64,000 bases of DNA, taken from assembly GCA_002342415.1 (NCBI GenBank), contig DDPY01000031.1, positions 6,726-70,725 on the forward strand, read 5' to 3'. Made by a program: the position numbers and the translations under genes. Below, piece by piece: positions 33,909 through 46,639 of the stretch. The number at the start of each line of letters is the position of its first letter. Position 1 is the stretch's first letter. The notes under the pieces were generated by a model, which searched no databases, was not told the DNA's origin, and worked only from the letters and a program-made list of their open reading frames with translations. Origin of the DNA: Prevotella sp. UBA2456 (GTDB lineage: Bacteria; Bacteroidota; Bacteroidia; Bacteroidales; Bacteroidaceae).

Positions 33909-35099
33909 ATGAACGAGAGAATCATCAAGATGGTGAACGAGGCGCGGTGGATGGACGGCCAACAGGTGAGAAACAGGCTGGAGGACATCACGTACAACCC
34001 AATGCACAGTCAGGAGGAGTTCATTATGAGGATGATGCGCGAGAACGGTCAGACAGAATACGGACTAGCGCACAACTTCAAGTACATTCGCACGCTAGAC
34101 GACTTCAAACACTACATTCCGCTGACATCGTATACCGACTATACAGACTATATCGAGCGCATTGCCGCCGGCAAGCGCAACATCCTGACGGCCTATCTCA
34201 CTGAGCATATCTCCATCTGGGACGGTTTCAGAGGACTTCCACAGTCACGCTGGGGCGTACAGGCAAGCTACGCCTACAGCTTCTGCTCGGGATTCTATAT
34301 TGCCGGCAATCACGGCTTCCTGACGGACGGCATGACGCTGAACCTGGTGGACAACAGCGTAGAACGGCTGGCGTCGGGCGTAACCATGGGTAACCTGCTG
34401 GGCAGGCTGCTGGTAAAGCGGGAGTTCGAAAACAAGCAGGTGTATGTCGTACCGGTCGACATCGCGGAATCGCAACATGAAGATAAGATTCTCTATCTGC
34501 AGGCACTCTATGCCCTCGCGCAAAAGAACATATCACTGGCCATCTGCGACCACTATGACAACATGGTCGAGATGCTTCGCTATATTGAGAAACACTGGCC
34601 GTGGCTTACGGAAACGATAGAGCACGGCAACAACTATATACAGCCCGACACGGAGCGAGCCAATGCCATTCGCGAAATCATGGAGGGTCACCAGATCGGT
34701 ACGCTGCTGGTTCCCCTGCTGTGGCCGGGACTGCGCTGCATGATGGTTTACGACGTGGATAGGTTGAATGCCAGCTTCGAACTGTTACGTACCTATTGCG
34801 GCAGCGACGTACACTTTGTGTTTATGGGCATCAGCACACCCGAGGGAACGTTTTCGACTACGTTGAACCTGGACGACCCACAGACCGTGCTCATCCCCGA
34901 CAGTGTGTTCTACGAATTCAAGCCAAAGGAAACAAATAGCTATCTAACTCTCCTCACCATAGACCAGCTAGAGATAGGTCGCAGCTACGAACTGGTTGTC
35001 ACCACTCTCTCAGGCCTCTATCGCTATAAAACTGGTAAGAACATTACGGTAGTTGGCTGCTATCACGACACACCCACCGTAATGATTGACAAAGAATAA
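33909..35099 (+). CDS. Short, divergent GH3 (acyl-amido synthetase) homologue
   Basis: A 396-residue member of the GH3 auxin-responsive family, as judged by similarity of layout to the full-length homologue at 49445-50938 (TYNPMHSQEEFIMRMM start, YIEHYIP-like core, GTLLVPLLWPGLRCMMVYD, YELVVTTLSGLYRYKTGKN). Two key parts are missing: the phosphate-binding SSGTT motif (present as AKSSGTTNDKSK in the other copy) is replaced by TAYLTEHISIWDGF, and the protein ends right after VGCYHDTPTVMIDKE, so the C-terminal lid of about 100 residues is absent. Classical GH3 enzymes adenylate an acid and join it to an amino acid. This copy probably cannot. Confidence 0.75.
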   Translation: MNERIIKMVNEARWMDGQQVRNRLEDITYNPMHSQEEFIMRMMRENGQTEYGLAHNFKYIRTLDDFKHYIPLTSYTDYTDYIERIAAGKRNILTAYLTEHISIWDGFRGLPQSRWGVQASYAYSFCSGFYIAGNHGFLTDGMTLNLVDNSVERLASGVTMGNLLGRLLVKREFENKQVYVVPVDIAESQHEDKILYLQALYALAQKNISLAICDHYDNMVEMLRYIEKHWPWLTETIEHGNNYIQPDTERANAIREIMEGHQIGTLLVPLLWPGLRCMMVYDVDRLNASFELLRTYCGSDVHFVFMGISTPEGTFSTTLNLDDPQTVLIPDSVFYEFKPKETNSYLTLLTIDQLEIGRSYELVVTTLSGLYRYKTGKNITVVGCYHDTPTVMIDKE

Positions 35100-35109
35100 C
35101 TATCTCACC

Positions 35110-35141
35110 AAATTCAGGTCGGTCAAAACCGAATTTTATTC
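35110..35141 (+). terminator. Probable terminator after the short GH3 gene
   Basis: Stem AAATTC/GAATTT with inner GGT/ACC, followed by TATTCCTTT. The remainder of the gap to 35420 holds only the 11-bp repeats and no convincing gene. Confidence 0.5.
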
Positions 35142-35232
35142 CTTTAGGAAAACAGGGGGCTTTGTTAACGTCTGTCTTTGTTCGTTTAATGTACGTCTGA
35201 TATCCGTTTGTTGTCCGTTAACGAATCGAACA

Positions 35233-35270
35233 ACAATCGGACTACAATCGGACAACAATCGGACAACAAT
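35233..35270. repeat. Tandem 11-bp repeats ACAATCGGACA
   Basis: Three and a half units with one change (act for aca). Preceded by loosely related ttgttgtccgtt and aatcgaacaa, giving a short array about 50 bases long. No ORF across it is convincing. Confidence 0.8.
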
Positions 35271-35419
35271 TATGGATGGAGTAAGGAAAGGACTGGGATG
35301 GAGTGTAGGAGAACATGAGTTGACTAGGAGAGTAATTAGAGAGTTATTGGATGATGACAATTAACCTGTTCGTCAGTCTTCTTAATAATACACAAAGACA
35401 TAACCAATTAGAATTGAAC

Positions 35420-35629
35420 ATGATGAAGAAAGTTTTTTGGGTGATTCTCTTTGCACTCTGTATGACCATTTCTGTGCAGGCACAAGTGATTGATGAAGGC
35501 AGTTTGAAGAAGGCAACAGGCTGGGTAAACGACCTACAGCTGATAGAACAGTATTTCACCAACAGCGGAAGAGATTGGCGAACCATGTATCGAGCCTACG
35601 TCCAGCAGTTGAAGGCTAAAAAGAAGTAA
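35420..35629 (+). CDS. Small secreted hypothetical protein
   Basis: A 69-residue protein with a signal peptide (MMKKVFWVILFALCMTISVQA, cut probably after QA) and a mature part of about 48 residues ending in basic KAKKK. No domain recognised; the mature part contains GWVNDLQLIEQYFTNSG. The start is the ATG at 35420; the frame extends 23 codons upstream but without a signal sequence and through unrelated DNA. It may be periplasmic and lies just ahead of the GH138-like gene, separated by a terminator. Confidence 0.65.
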   Translation: MMKKVFWVILFALCMTISVQAQVIDEGSLKKATGWVNDLQLIEQYFTNSGRDWRTMYRAYVQQLKAKKK

Positions 35630-35668
35630 TCAATTGCAAAAATGGCTATAACTCATGAACCAATAAGG

Positions 35669-35703
35669 ACTGATGACAAATAACGATGTTATCAGTCTTT
35701 TTT
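35669..35703 (+). terminator. Terminator, ACTGATGACA hairpin
   Basis: Ten-pair stem ACTGATGACA/TGTTATCAGT (one G-T pair) with loop AATAACGA and tail CTTTTTT. The same stem type is at 23949-23981. Confidence 0.85.
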
Positions 35704-35724
35704 ATATAATAAAACTACTTAAAA

Positions 35725-38478
35725 ATGAAGAGAATTACAGTCATTGCTGTCTTCGCCTTGTTAGCCATCACGGCTATGGCGCAACGAATTAGTATCCAGA
35801 CAGGAAAGAAAGCATCAGCACGTGAACAATATGCTGCAGAATACCTGCAGAAGAAGTTAACGGAGATGGGCTATACCGTCAGTCCCAAGAAAGCAGACTG
35901 CAAGATTATGCTTTCGAACGCAAACAGCGGAACAGCAGAAGGTTATACGATAGCCAAGAATAAGAAGGGTATCACGGTAACGGGCAACGACGGGACGGGT
36001 GTCATCTACGGTTGCGTGGAGCTGGCTGACCGCATCAGACAGGCGGGCAGCATGGACAAGTTTGTTGCTACGATACGGCAGCACACCGTCAAGGAGGCTC
36101 CGCAGATGGTGATGCGCGGCACCTGCATCGGACTGCAGAAGACCGTCTACCTGCCTGGTCATGGGGTCTATGAATATCCCTATACCCCTGAGAACTTCCC
36201 CTGGTTCTACGACAAGGAGGAGTGGGTGAAATACCTCGATATGATGGTGGAGAACAAGTACAACTCACTGTATCTCTGGAACGGCCATCCCTTCGCCTCA
36301 CTGGTGAAGCTGAAGGACTATCCCTTCGCCTTAGAGGTGGACGAGGCTACTTTCCAGAAGAATGTCGACATGTTCTCATTTCTCACCAAGGAGGCTGACA
36401 AGCGAGGCATTTGGGTCATCCAGATGTTCTATAACATTATTCTCAGCAAGCCCTTTGCCGACCACTACGGACTGAAGACCCAGGACCGCCACCGTCCCAT
36501 CACCCCGCTCATCAGCGACTATACCCGCAAGTCGATAGCCGCCTTCATCAAGAACTATCCTCATGTCGGTCTGTTGGTCTGCTTAGGTGAGGCTATGGCC
36601 ACCATCGAGGATGATGTGAAGTGGATGAAGGAGACCATCATCCCTGGCATCAAGGACGGACTGAAGGCAGTTGACAGTTCACAGTTGACAGTTGACAGTT
36701 CCAACCCTTCTCAACTCTCAACTCTCATTGCGAAGCCACACTCGCAAAGCGAGAACTCTCAACATCTTCCCCCCATCGTACTCCGCTCGCACGACACCGA
36801 CGGGCCGTTAGTACTGAAGGAGAGCCTGCCGCTCTATCCCAACATCTACACCATGTCGAAGTATACGGGCGAGAGCCTGACCACCTATACCCCAGGCGGT
36901 CCCTGGGGTGAGACCCACCGCCAGTTGGCGGCCGCTGCTCCTGTACACATAGATAATGTGCACATCCTGGCCAATCTGGAACCTTGGCGATGGTCGAGTC
37001 CTGCCTTTATCCAGAAGACTGTCCAGGCCATGCACCGTGTACACCACTCGAAGGGACTGCACCTCTATCCGCAGGCCTCCTACTGGGACTGGCCCTACAC
37101 CGCAGACAAACTGCCCGATGGCAGCAGGCTGAAGCAGCTCGACCGCGACTGGATGTGGTATAAGGCCTGGGGCCGCTATGCGTGGACCGACCAGCGAGGC
37201 GAGGACAAGACCTACTGGAAACAACAGCTGGCCGAATACTATGGCATCGACACCACCGCAGCCGGACATGTGCTCAATGCCTATGACGAGGCGGGTGAGA
37301 TAGCCCCCAAGCTGCTGCGCCGCTTCGGCATCACCGAGGGCAACCGCCAGACACTGCTCTTAGGCATGACGATGGGCGAGCTGGTCAACCCCTATAAGTA
37401 CACCATCTATCCGGGCTTCTACGAGAGCTGCGGCCCTCAGGGTGAGAAGCTGATAGAATATATAGAAAAGGAATACAAGGGTGAGAAGCATGTGGGAGAA
37501 CTGCCATTAGACATCGTAGACGAGTGTGTCAACCACGGTGACCGGGCACTCGTAGAGATGGGGGCTGCCGCTGCCAAGCCCACCCGTCATGCCGACGAGT
37601 ATCAGCGCGTATGGAACGACTTCCTCTGCTATGCCTCTTTTGCCAAAGCCTTCCAGCTGAAGGTGCGCGCGGCTGCCGAGGTGCTACGCTACAAGTGGAC
37701 ACAGGACATCAGCCACCTGGAGTCGGCAGTAGTCTGGCTCGAACAGAGCCTGAGCATCTGGTATGACCTCAGCCGCATGACCGATGACTGGTATCTCTAT
37801 GCCAACTCCATGCAGACCGCCCAGCGGCGCATCCCCGTGGGCGGCGACGGTGGCAAGATGAAGACCTGGCGCGAGCTGGCAACCGTCTATCAGGAAGAAC
37901 TCGATGCCTTCAAGGAGAACATCGAGAAACTGAAGCACCCCGTGGCAGCCAGCAGCATCAGCATACAGCCTGCCCAGTCTGCCCAGGTCACCATCCATAC
38001 TCCTCATCCCGCCCGCCTCATCCCGCTCAAGAAGGGAGCCATCCTCTTCGAGAACCGTCCCGACACCCCCGTTGACTCCATAGCCCCCGAACTGGCAGCC
38101 ATGCAGGCTCTGGTGCTCAACCGCGACACCACCCGTCTGGTGGGTACCACTATCACGTACGAGAGCTCGCAACCCGTGAAACTCCTCGTAGGTCTGTTCA
38201 AGGATGATGACAAGAAGTTTGCCAAGGCCCCGAAGCTGGAGATTGATGCGACGGGTAATGAATACGGACAGGCAGAGCCGTTGCTCACCAATGCCATCAG
38301 CATCGTGCAGATGCCGAAGGTGAATATCCACCAGTATTCACTGCCCGCAGGTCGGCAGACCATCCGCCTGCCCAAGGGCATCCTTATGGTGGCAGGCTTC
38401 ACCACTTCCGACATCAAGGCCCGCGACTGCGGACTCAACGGTCCCTCAGGCGAGGTAGACTGGCTGTTCCAGAAATAA
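35725..38478 (+). CDS. GH138-like (GH67N-containing) glycoside hydrolase, possible alpha-galacturonidase
   Basis: A 917-residue secreted enzyme (signal peptide MKRITVIAVFALLAITAMAQ). Residues 25-115 form a GH67N/GH20b-type domain (EYLQKKLTEMGYTV, GVIYGCVELADRIRQ). A TIM barrel follows from about 150 (LDMMVENKYNSLYLWNGHPF, GVIQM-like strand, VGLLVCLGEA), then a helical region and a C-terminal beta-domain from about 760. Large proteins of this shape beside a GH137/GH2 gene are typical of rhamnogalacturonan-II loci (GH138), where they remove galacturonic acid from side chain A. Catalytic Glu residues cannot be fixed by eye. A 35-residue in-frame repeat insert lies in the barrel at about 315-349. 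Confidence 0.65.
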   Translation: MKRITVIAVFALLAITAMAQRISIQTGKKASAREQYAAEYLQKKLTEMGYTVSPKKADCKIMLSNANSGTAEGYTIAKNKKGITVTGNDGTGVIYGCVELADRIRQAGSMDKFVATIRQHTVKEAPQMVMRGTCIGLQKTVYLPGHGVYEYPYTPENFPWFYDKEEWVKYLDMMVENKYNSLYLWNGHPFASLVKLKDYPFALEVDEATFQKNVDMFSFLTKEADKRGIWVIQMFYNIILSKPFADHYGLKTQDRHRPITPLISDYTRKSIAAFIKNYPHVGLLVCLGEAMATIEDDVKWMKETIIPGIKDGLKAVDSSQLTVDSSNPSQLSTLIAKPHSQSENSQHLPPIVLRSHDTDGPLVLKESLPLYPNIYTMSKYTGESLTTYTPGGPWGETHRQLAAAAPVHIDNVHILANLEPWRWSSPAFIQKTVQAMHRVHHSKGLHLYPQASYWDWPYTADKLPDGSRLKQLDRDWMWYKAWGRYAWTDQRGEDKTYWKQQLAEYYGIDTTAAGHVLNAYDEAGEIAPKLLRRFGITEGNRQTLLLGMTMGELVNPYKYTIYPGFYESCGPQGEKLIEYIEKEYKGEKHVGELPLDIVDECVNHGDRALVEMGAAAAKPTRHADEYQRVWNDFLCYASFAKAFQLKVRAAAEVLRYKWTQDISHLESAVVWLEQSLSIWYDLSRMTDDWYLYANSMQTAQRRIPVGGDGGKMKTWRELATVYQEELDAFKENIEKLKHPVAASSISIQPAQSAQVTIHTPHPARLIPLKKGAILFENRPDTPVDSIAPELAAMQALVLNRDTTRLVGTTITYESSQPVKLLVGLFKDDDKKFAKAPKLEIDATGNEYGQAEPLLTNAISIVQMPKVNIHQYSLPAGRQTIRLPKGILMVAGFTTSDIKARDCGLNGPSGEVDWLFQK
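36669..36772 (+). repeat. In-frame ACAGTTG/AACTCTC repeat with stem-loop in the GH138-like gene
   Basis: Units of gacagtt (36670-36700), then caactctcaactctc, then a 39-base element (36725-36763) starting TCATTGCGAAGCCACACTC with stem CTCGC-AAA-GCGAG. The DNA encodes VDSSQLTVDSSNPSQLSTLI and onward to SENSQHL, all in frame. Confidence 0.9.
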
Positions 38479-38520
38479 AAACGAGGTAGCCCAACCTATA
38501 TTAAAAGTATATCAACAACA

Positions 38521-42468
<3,948 letters not shown>

Positions 42469-42482
42469 TAATTTCTTTATAC

Positions 42483-43703
42483 ATGACATTTAGCAATCTT
42501 ATCGATAAATGGAGTGAAACGAGTCTCGTACTCCGCATACTCGCCGGTCTCATTATTGGAGCCTTTCTTGGACTTACCGCTCCCCAGTGGACAGGTATAA
42601 GCATTCTGGGAACTATCTTCGTCAGTGCTTTGAAAGCAATCGCCCCAGTTCTGGTAGCCGTATTGGTGGCTGTCAGCATTGCCAAGGCCGGCGGCGGCTT
42701 GGGTCCCCGTTTTCGCGTGGTCATCTCACAATACATGCTCAGCACTTTTATTGCAGGCATGTGTGCCGTGGTAGGCAGTTTCCTGTTTCCCGTCACGCTC
42801 CAGTTGAGCGATGTTGCCGACCATGCTGCCCCAGGTGCCCTCACCGATGTATTCACCAATCTTCTCACCAATATGGTGACCAATCCAATCATGTCAATGT
42901 CCCAGGCCAACTATATCGGCATCCTGTTCTGGGCTATTCTGTTTGGTCTCGCCTTAAAGCAGAAAGCCAGCCAGCAGACCATCAACGTGATACAGGATTT
43001 CTCAGAGGTCATCATGCTGACTGTGAAATGGGTCATACAGTTTGCACCGTTCGGTATTCTGGGACTGGTATTCAAATCGGTATCAGTGAGCGGATTGGAG
43101 GTGTTCACTACCTACGGACAACTGTTGCTGCTCCTCGTGGGCTGCATGATGGCCAATACGCTGATATTCAATCCGCTCATCTCGTATATCATGCTTTGTC
43201 GCAATCCCTACCCGCTATTGTTCACCTGCCTGAAGGAAAGCGGTCTGCAGGCTTTCTTCACCCGTTCTTCGGCGGCCAATATACCCATCAACATGAACCT
43301 GTGCAAGAAGCTGGGACTCGACATAGACTTCTATTCGGTGAGTATTCCCCTCGGTGCCACCATCAACATGAATGCTGCAGCCGTCACCATCACCGTGATG
43401 ACATTAGCTGTAGCCCACACAATAGGAGTGGAGGTGACGTTTGCCTCAGCCGTCCTGCTGTGTGTCATAGCCACCTTGGGAGCTTGTGGAACATCGGGGG
43501 TGGCTGGCGGTTCACTGCTATTGGTACCCATGGCCTGCTCGTTCTTCAACATCAGCAACGACATAGCCATGCAAGCCGTAGCCGTAGGATTCATCATCGG
43601 TGTGATACAAGACAGCGTTGAGACGGCACTCAACTCCAGTGGCGACGTGTTCTTCACAGCCACAGCTGAATACTACGACAGGATGAAGAAGGGCGAAGCA
43701 TAA
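42483..43703 (+). CDS. sstT: Serine/threonine:sodium symporter SstT
   Basis: A 406-residue member of the dicarboxylate/amino acid:cation symporter family. Eight or so membrane segments and re-entrant loops; diagnostic stretches are FTRSSAANIPINMNLCKKLG, SIPLGATINMNAAAV and LGACGTSGVAGGSLLL. Its length and sequence agree with SstT rather than the glutamate carriers. It imports serine and threonine with sodium. It begins 14 bases after the large GH137/GH2 gene, so it may be read from the same transcript, but a functional link to pectin use is not expected. Confidence 0.9.
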   Translation: MTFSNLIDKWSETSLVLRILAGLIIGAFLGLTAPQWTGISILGTIFVSALKAIAPVLVAVLVAVSIAKAGGGLGPRFRVVISQYMLSTFIAGMCAVVGSFLFPVTLQLSDVADHAAPGALTDVFTNLLTNMVTNPIMSMSQANYIGILFWAILFGLALKQKASQQTINVIQDFSEVIMLTVKWVIQFAPFGILGLVFKSVSVSGLEVFTTYGQLLLLLVGCMMANTLIFNPLISYIMLCRNPYPLLFTCLKESGLQAFFTRSSAANIPINMNLCKKLGLDIDFYSVSIPLGATINMNAAAVTITVMTLAVAHTIGVEVTFASAVLLCVIATLGACGTSGVAGGSLLLVPMACSFFNISNDIAMQAVAVGFIIGVIQDSVETALNSSGDVFFTATAEYYDRMKKGEA

Positions 43704-43830
43704 AAGAAGAATGACCGCCTGCGCTTCAAACTGAAAGCTGGCCAAACGGCATGAGGCATTCGCGAACGACTGGCGGCATGAGGCTTTACTTTGTTCTACC
43801 TCCGCCAGATTTTTGGTTACTGAAGATTTT

Positions 43831-43914
43831 ATGTTTCCAACTTGGAAACATATGTACCCAACTTGTAGATACATGTTTCTAACTTAGAAACATGTGTTTC
43901 CAACTTGGAAACAT
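43831..43914. repeat. Four tandem palindromes of the ATGTTTCCAACTTGGAAACAT type
   Basis: Units at 43831-43851, 43852-43874 (degenerate), 43873-43893 and 43894-43914. Stem changes are symmetrical: TTTCC/GGAAA in units 1 and 4, TTTCT/AGAAA in unit 3; AACTT is the constant core. They lie between two convergent genes (sstT and the CobD-like gene). Confidence 0.85.
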
Positions 43915-43951
43915 AATTTTGCTAACCTTGTACGAACTTCTAATTAGTGGG

Positions 43952-44974
43952 CTATGATCTTGTCTCCAGAAACTGGCGGATGGCCTCGATGAGGGCATCG
44001 TTCTCGTCGGGCTGCTGAGTGGAGACGCGGAAGAAAAAGTTGGAGAGCCCATAGAAATTGCTACAGTCGCGAATAAGCATGCCATGCTCGTGGATGAGGT
44101 AGGACTTAAGCTCGGAGGCGGTGACAGTCTGCAACTCGCAAAGCATGTAGTTGGTCTTGGTCTCGAAGACACGGATGCCGTCTATCTGGCGCATAGCAGT
44201 GCGCAGCCGTTCGGTCTCAGCGAGATAGGCATCAAGGTCGGGGATGGCGGGCTTGCCGCGCTTGAGGAGGAACTTTCCTGCCTCGATGGCCATGCTGTTG
44301 ACCGACCAGGGATAGCGCAGGGTGCGCAGCAGCTGAATGGTGTTGGGATGGCCTGTGATGTAGCCCAGCCGCAGCCCGGGAATGGCATAGGTCTTGCTGA
44401 AGGAGTGGAGCAGCAGCAGGTTGGGCACTCCGTTCATCTCGCGTGGCGAGAGCAGGGGCTCGCGCGTATAAGCCTCGTAGGACTGGTCGACAACGAAGGT
44501 ATAGCGCGGTGAGCGCCGCACAAGGTAGTCCACGAATCCCTTCATCAGCACATTGCCTGAAGGGTTGTTGGGGTTGCATATCCAATAGACTCGGTCGCGG
44601 GGCAGCTTGACGAGGTCGTCGGTATTCTCATAGGAAATGATGTGATGATGGATGCGGCAGGCATCGGCATACTCGCTGAAGGTAGGCTGCGGGATGATGG
44701 AGGCACTGCCGCGATAGAGCTGGGCAATGAGATAGATGGCCTCGGTGGCACCGTTGGTCACGAGCACGCTCTCGGGGGATATGCCCTCCTTGAAGGCAAT
44801 GAGCTTCTCAAGACTGCGTGCCTCGGGCTCAGGATAGTTGGCCAACAGGTCGAAACGCTCGCTGAGCCACTCCTTCAGCGGCGAGAGGTCGGCATGCTGA
44901 TAGACATTGCTGCTGAAATTGATTTTCACCAGGTCATCATAGCGGTAGAGGTCGTCTCCATGTCCTACAATCAT
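43952..44974 (-). CDS. cobD: PLP-dependent aminotransferase, CobD-like (threonine-phosphate decarboxylase type)
   Basis: A 340-residue fold-type I aminotransferase. Motifs: YPEPEARSLEKLIA, NGATEAIYLIAQLY, WICNPNNPSGNVL, and SFSKTYAIPGLRLGY with the PLP lysine. The short N-terminus GHGDDLYRYDDLVKINFSSNV is characteristic of CobD (threonine-phosphate decarboxylase), which makes the aminopropanol arm of cobalamin; a histidinol-phosphate aminotransferase relative is the alternative. Its ATG overlaps the stop of an ABC ATPase of the iron/cobalamin type, which favours the cobalamin link. Last gene of the operon. Confidence 0.72.
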   Translation of the reverse strand: MIVGHGDDLYRYDDLVKINFSSNVYQHADLSPLKEWLSERFDLLANYPEPEARSLEKLIAFKEGISPESVLVTNGATEAIYLIAQLYRGSASIIPQPTFSEYADACRIHHHIISYENTDDLVKLPRDRVYWICNPNNPSGNVLMKGFVDYLVRRSPRYTFVVDQSYEAYTREPLLSPREMNGVPNLLLLHSFSKTYAIPGLRLGYITGHPNTIQLLRTLRYPWSVNSMAIEAGKFLLKRGKPAIPDLDAYLAETERLRTAMRQIDGIRVFETKTNYMLCELQTVTASELKSYLIHEHGMLIRDCSNFYGLSNFFFRVSTQQPDENDALIEAIRQFLETRS

Positions 44975-45750
44975 CGTGTTACGTGTATGGTTAGTAAATG
45001 CTTGTCGAAACGTATGCCGTCGCGCTCGATGAAACGGCTTAATACCCCTTGTCCGGCGAGCTGTTCGGGGGTGCCCACACTGAGTTGCTCTGGCTCCATG
45101 AGCCAGATGCAGTCGGCTATCTGTAGTGCCAGCTCAACATCGTGGGTAGAGAGGAAGACTGTCTTCTGCTCGCTGGCGGCCAGCCGGTGGAGCAGTTGCA
45201 TCATCTCAACCTTGCTGGGAAAGTCGAGGAAGGCGGTAGGCTCGTCAAGATAGATGACGGGTGTCTGCTGGGCCAGTGCCTTGGCTATCATGACCTTCTG
45301 ACGCTCACCATCACTGAGGGTATAGACCATGCGCTGCTGCAGGCTCTGGATGCCCACCAGACGAATGGACTCGCCGACCACCTGCTTGTCGGCATCGGTG
45401 AGTGTTCCCCAGAAGCCCGTATAGGGTGAGCGGCCCATGCCTACAAGTTCTTCGACGGTCATATTCTGTACATCGGGTTTCTCGGTGAGCACGACACCAA
45501 TGGTGCGGCTAAGCTCCTTGTCGGTATAGTCGGCTATCTCGCGCCCGTTGATTTGCACACTGCCACTGAGCTTGGGCTGGAAGGCCGACAGGGTGCGCAG
45601 CAGGGTGGACTTGCCGATGCCGTTCTGACCCAGCAGGCAAGTGAGCTCACCACTCCTGATGGAGGCATTGAGATGATTGGCCACCACTTTTTCGTTGCCT
45701 TTGGCGGTGTATCCGATGCTTAGGTTATGTAGTTGTACGGTTTCGTTCAT
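44971..45750 (-). CDS. ABC transporter ATPase, FecE/BtuD type
   Basis: A 259-residue ATPase: Walker A LLGQNGIGKSTLLR, signature LSDGERQKVMIAKAL, Walker B VIYLDEPTAFLD, switch His in STHDVEL. The relatives are the iron-siderophore and cobalamin importers. No permease or binding protein is nearby, so it must serve subunits encoded elsewhere. The downstream CobD-like gene is translationally coupled, consistent with corrinoid uptake and assembly. Confidence 0.88.
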   Translation of the reverse strand: MNETVQLHNLSIGYTAKGNEKVVANHLNASIRSGELTCLLGQNGIGKSTLLRTLSAFQPKLSGSVQINGREIADYTDKELSRTIGVVLTEKPDVQNMTVEELVGMGRSPYTGFWGTLTDADKQVVGESIRLVGIQSLQQRMVYTLSDGERQKVMIAKALAQQTPVIYLDEPTAFLDFPSKVEMMQLLHRLAASEQKTVFLSTHDVELALQIADCIWLMEPEQLSVGTPEQLAGQGVLSRFIERDGIRFDKHLLTIHVTR

Positions 45751-45777
45751 TATTGCGTCGTGGGTGTGTAGGAGTAT

Positions 45778-46626
45778 TCATTTCAGCAGCCGTGTGCCGA
45801 GTTCCCGGGTCTTGCAGATACCTACCAGCTGGCCTATGAGCCCGTCCATGATGGGCACGGGAACCACCTTATAGTCATCATAGTCGGGACAGAGCACCAC
45901 GAGATTCATGGCCCTGACCTGTATGCCATAGTGCTGCTGGAGCATATAGCGGTAGAGGTTCTGCTGGAGACAATAGTGGTGATAGGAGGTGTCGGGGATG
46001 GTGATGCCATTGATGGAGGTGCGCCCGCCGAAAGCCTGGGTGATGGCATTGCCCTGCGCATCGGCCACCTTGCGGCTGCGTTTCCAGTCGTAGATGGTGA
46101 AGGTGCCGTCATCATTCCGGCAAATCATGTCGATGGTGCCCGCAATGTTCAGGTCGGAATCGAAGACGGGCCACTCCTGACGGTAGGGTTGGATGCGGTA
46201 GTCACTGATGAAATGGAGGAACTGGAGCTTCTCGCGCTCGATGCTGACAGGCTCGTCGTGCCCATTATAGGAGAAAGGACATACGGTGTCGAAGCGACCG
46301 TTCTGGAAGTAGTTCTCCGTCTGTTCGTGCATGAAGGTTCCCACCTCGCTGGCCATACGCCTTATACGCTCCCACTTAGCCAGCGACTCGGCAACGGGGA
46401 TGCCGTAGCGGGCCTGCTGCTGCTCGGCAGCACGCTGGGCATTGAAGGGTTCGAAGAAGTAGGCAATGAGGCTGCTGACAGGCAACAGCTGCTGCACCCC
46501 CCGATAGAGATAGACATGGCCTTCGGGCAGAAAGTCGATGTCGTCATCCTGCGGATAGCATCCTGCATCCGTGAAGCGCCGCATCTTCTGCGTCATAGCC
46601 TCTGTCCTGCTGATTGCTGCTGCCAT
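45778..46626 (-). CDS. PD-(D/E)XK nuclease-fold protein
   Basis: A 282-residue protein with the core of the PD-(D/E)XK exonuclease (Cas4/AddB-like) fold: VGTFMHEQTENYF (GxxxH and E), FDSDLNIAGTIDMICR (GxxD) and FTIYDWKRSRK (DxK), then a C-terminal QNLYRYML and YGIQVRAMNLVVL. No helicase domain or Cys cluster is visible. It probably cleaves DNA; the place in an operon of envelope and transport genes gives no clue. Spacing of 13 bases to the upstream gene and 27 to the ABC ATPase suggests cotranscription. Confidence 0.75.
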   Translation of the reverse strand: MAAAISRTEAMTQKMRRFTDAGCYPQDDDIDFLPEGHVYLYRGVQQLLPVSSLIAYFFEPFNAQRAAEQQQARYGIPVAESLAKWERIRRMASEVGTFMHEQTENYFQNGRFDTVCPFSYNGHDEPVSIEREKLQFLHFISDYRIQPYRQEWPVFDSDLNIAGTIDMICRNDDGTFTIYDWKRSRKVADAQGNAITQAFGGRTSINGITIPDTSYHHYCLQQNLYRYMLQQHYGIQVRAMNLVVLCPDYDDYKVVPVPIMDGLIGQLVGICKTRELGTRLLK

Positions 46627-46639
46627 AGTCGGACACGTA

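Noticed and set aside
35086..35364. A 92-residue frame after the short GH3 gene
   Set aside because: It runs through a likely terminator and the 11-bp tandem repeats, with no recognisable protein features.
43831..43914. CRISPR-like array
   Set aside because: Units are directly adjacent palindromes with no unique spacers and no cas genes nearby.
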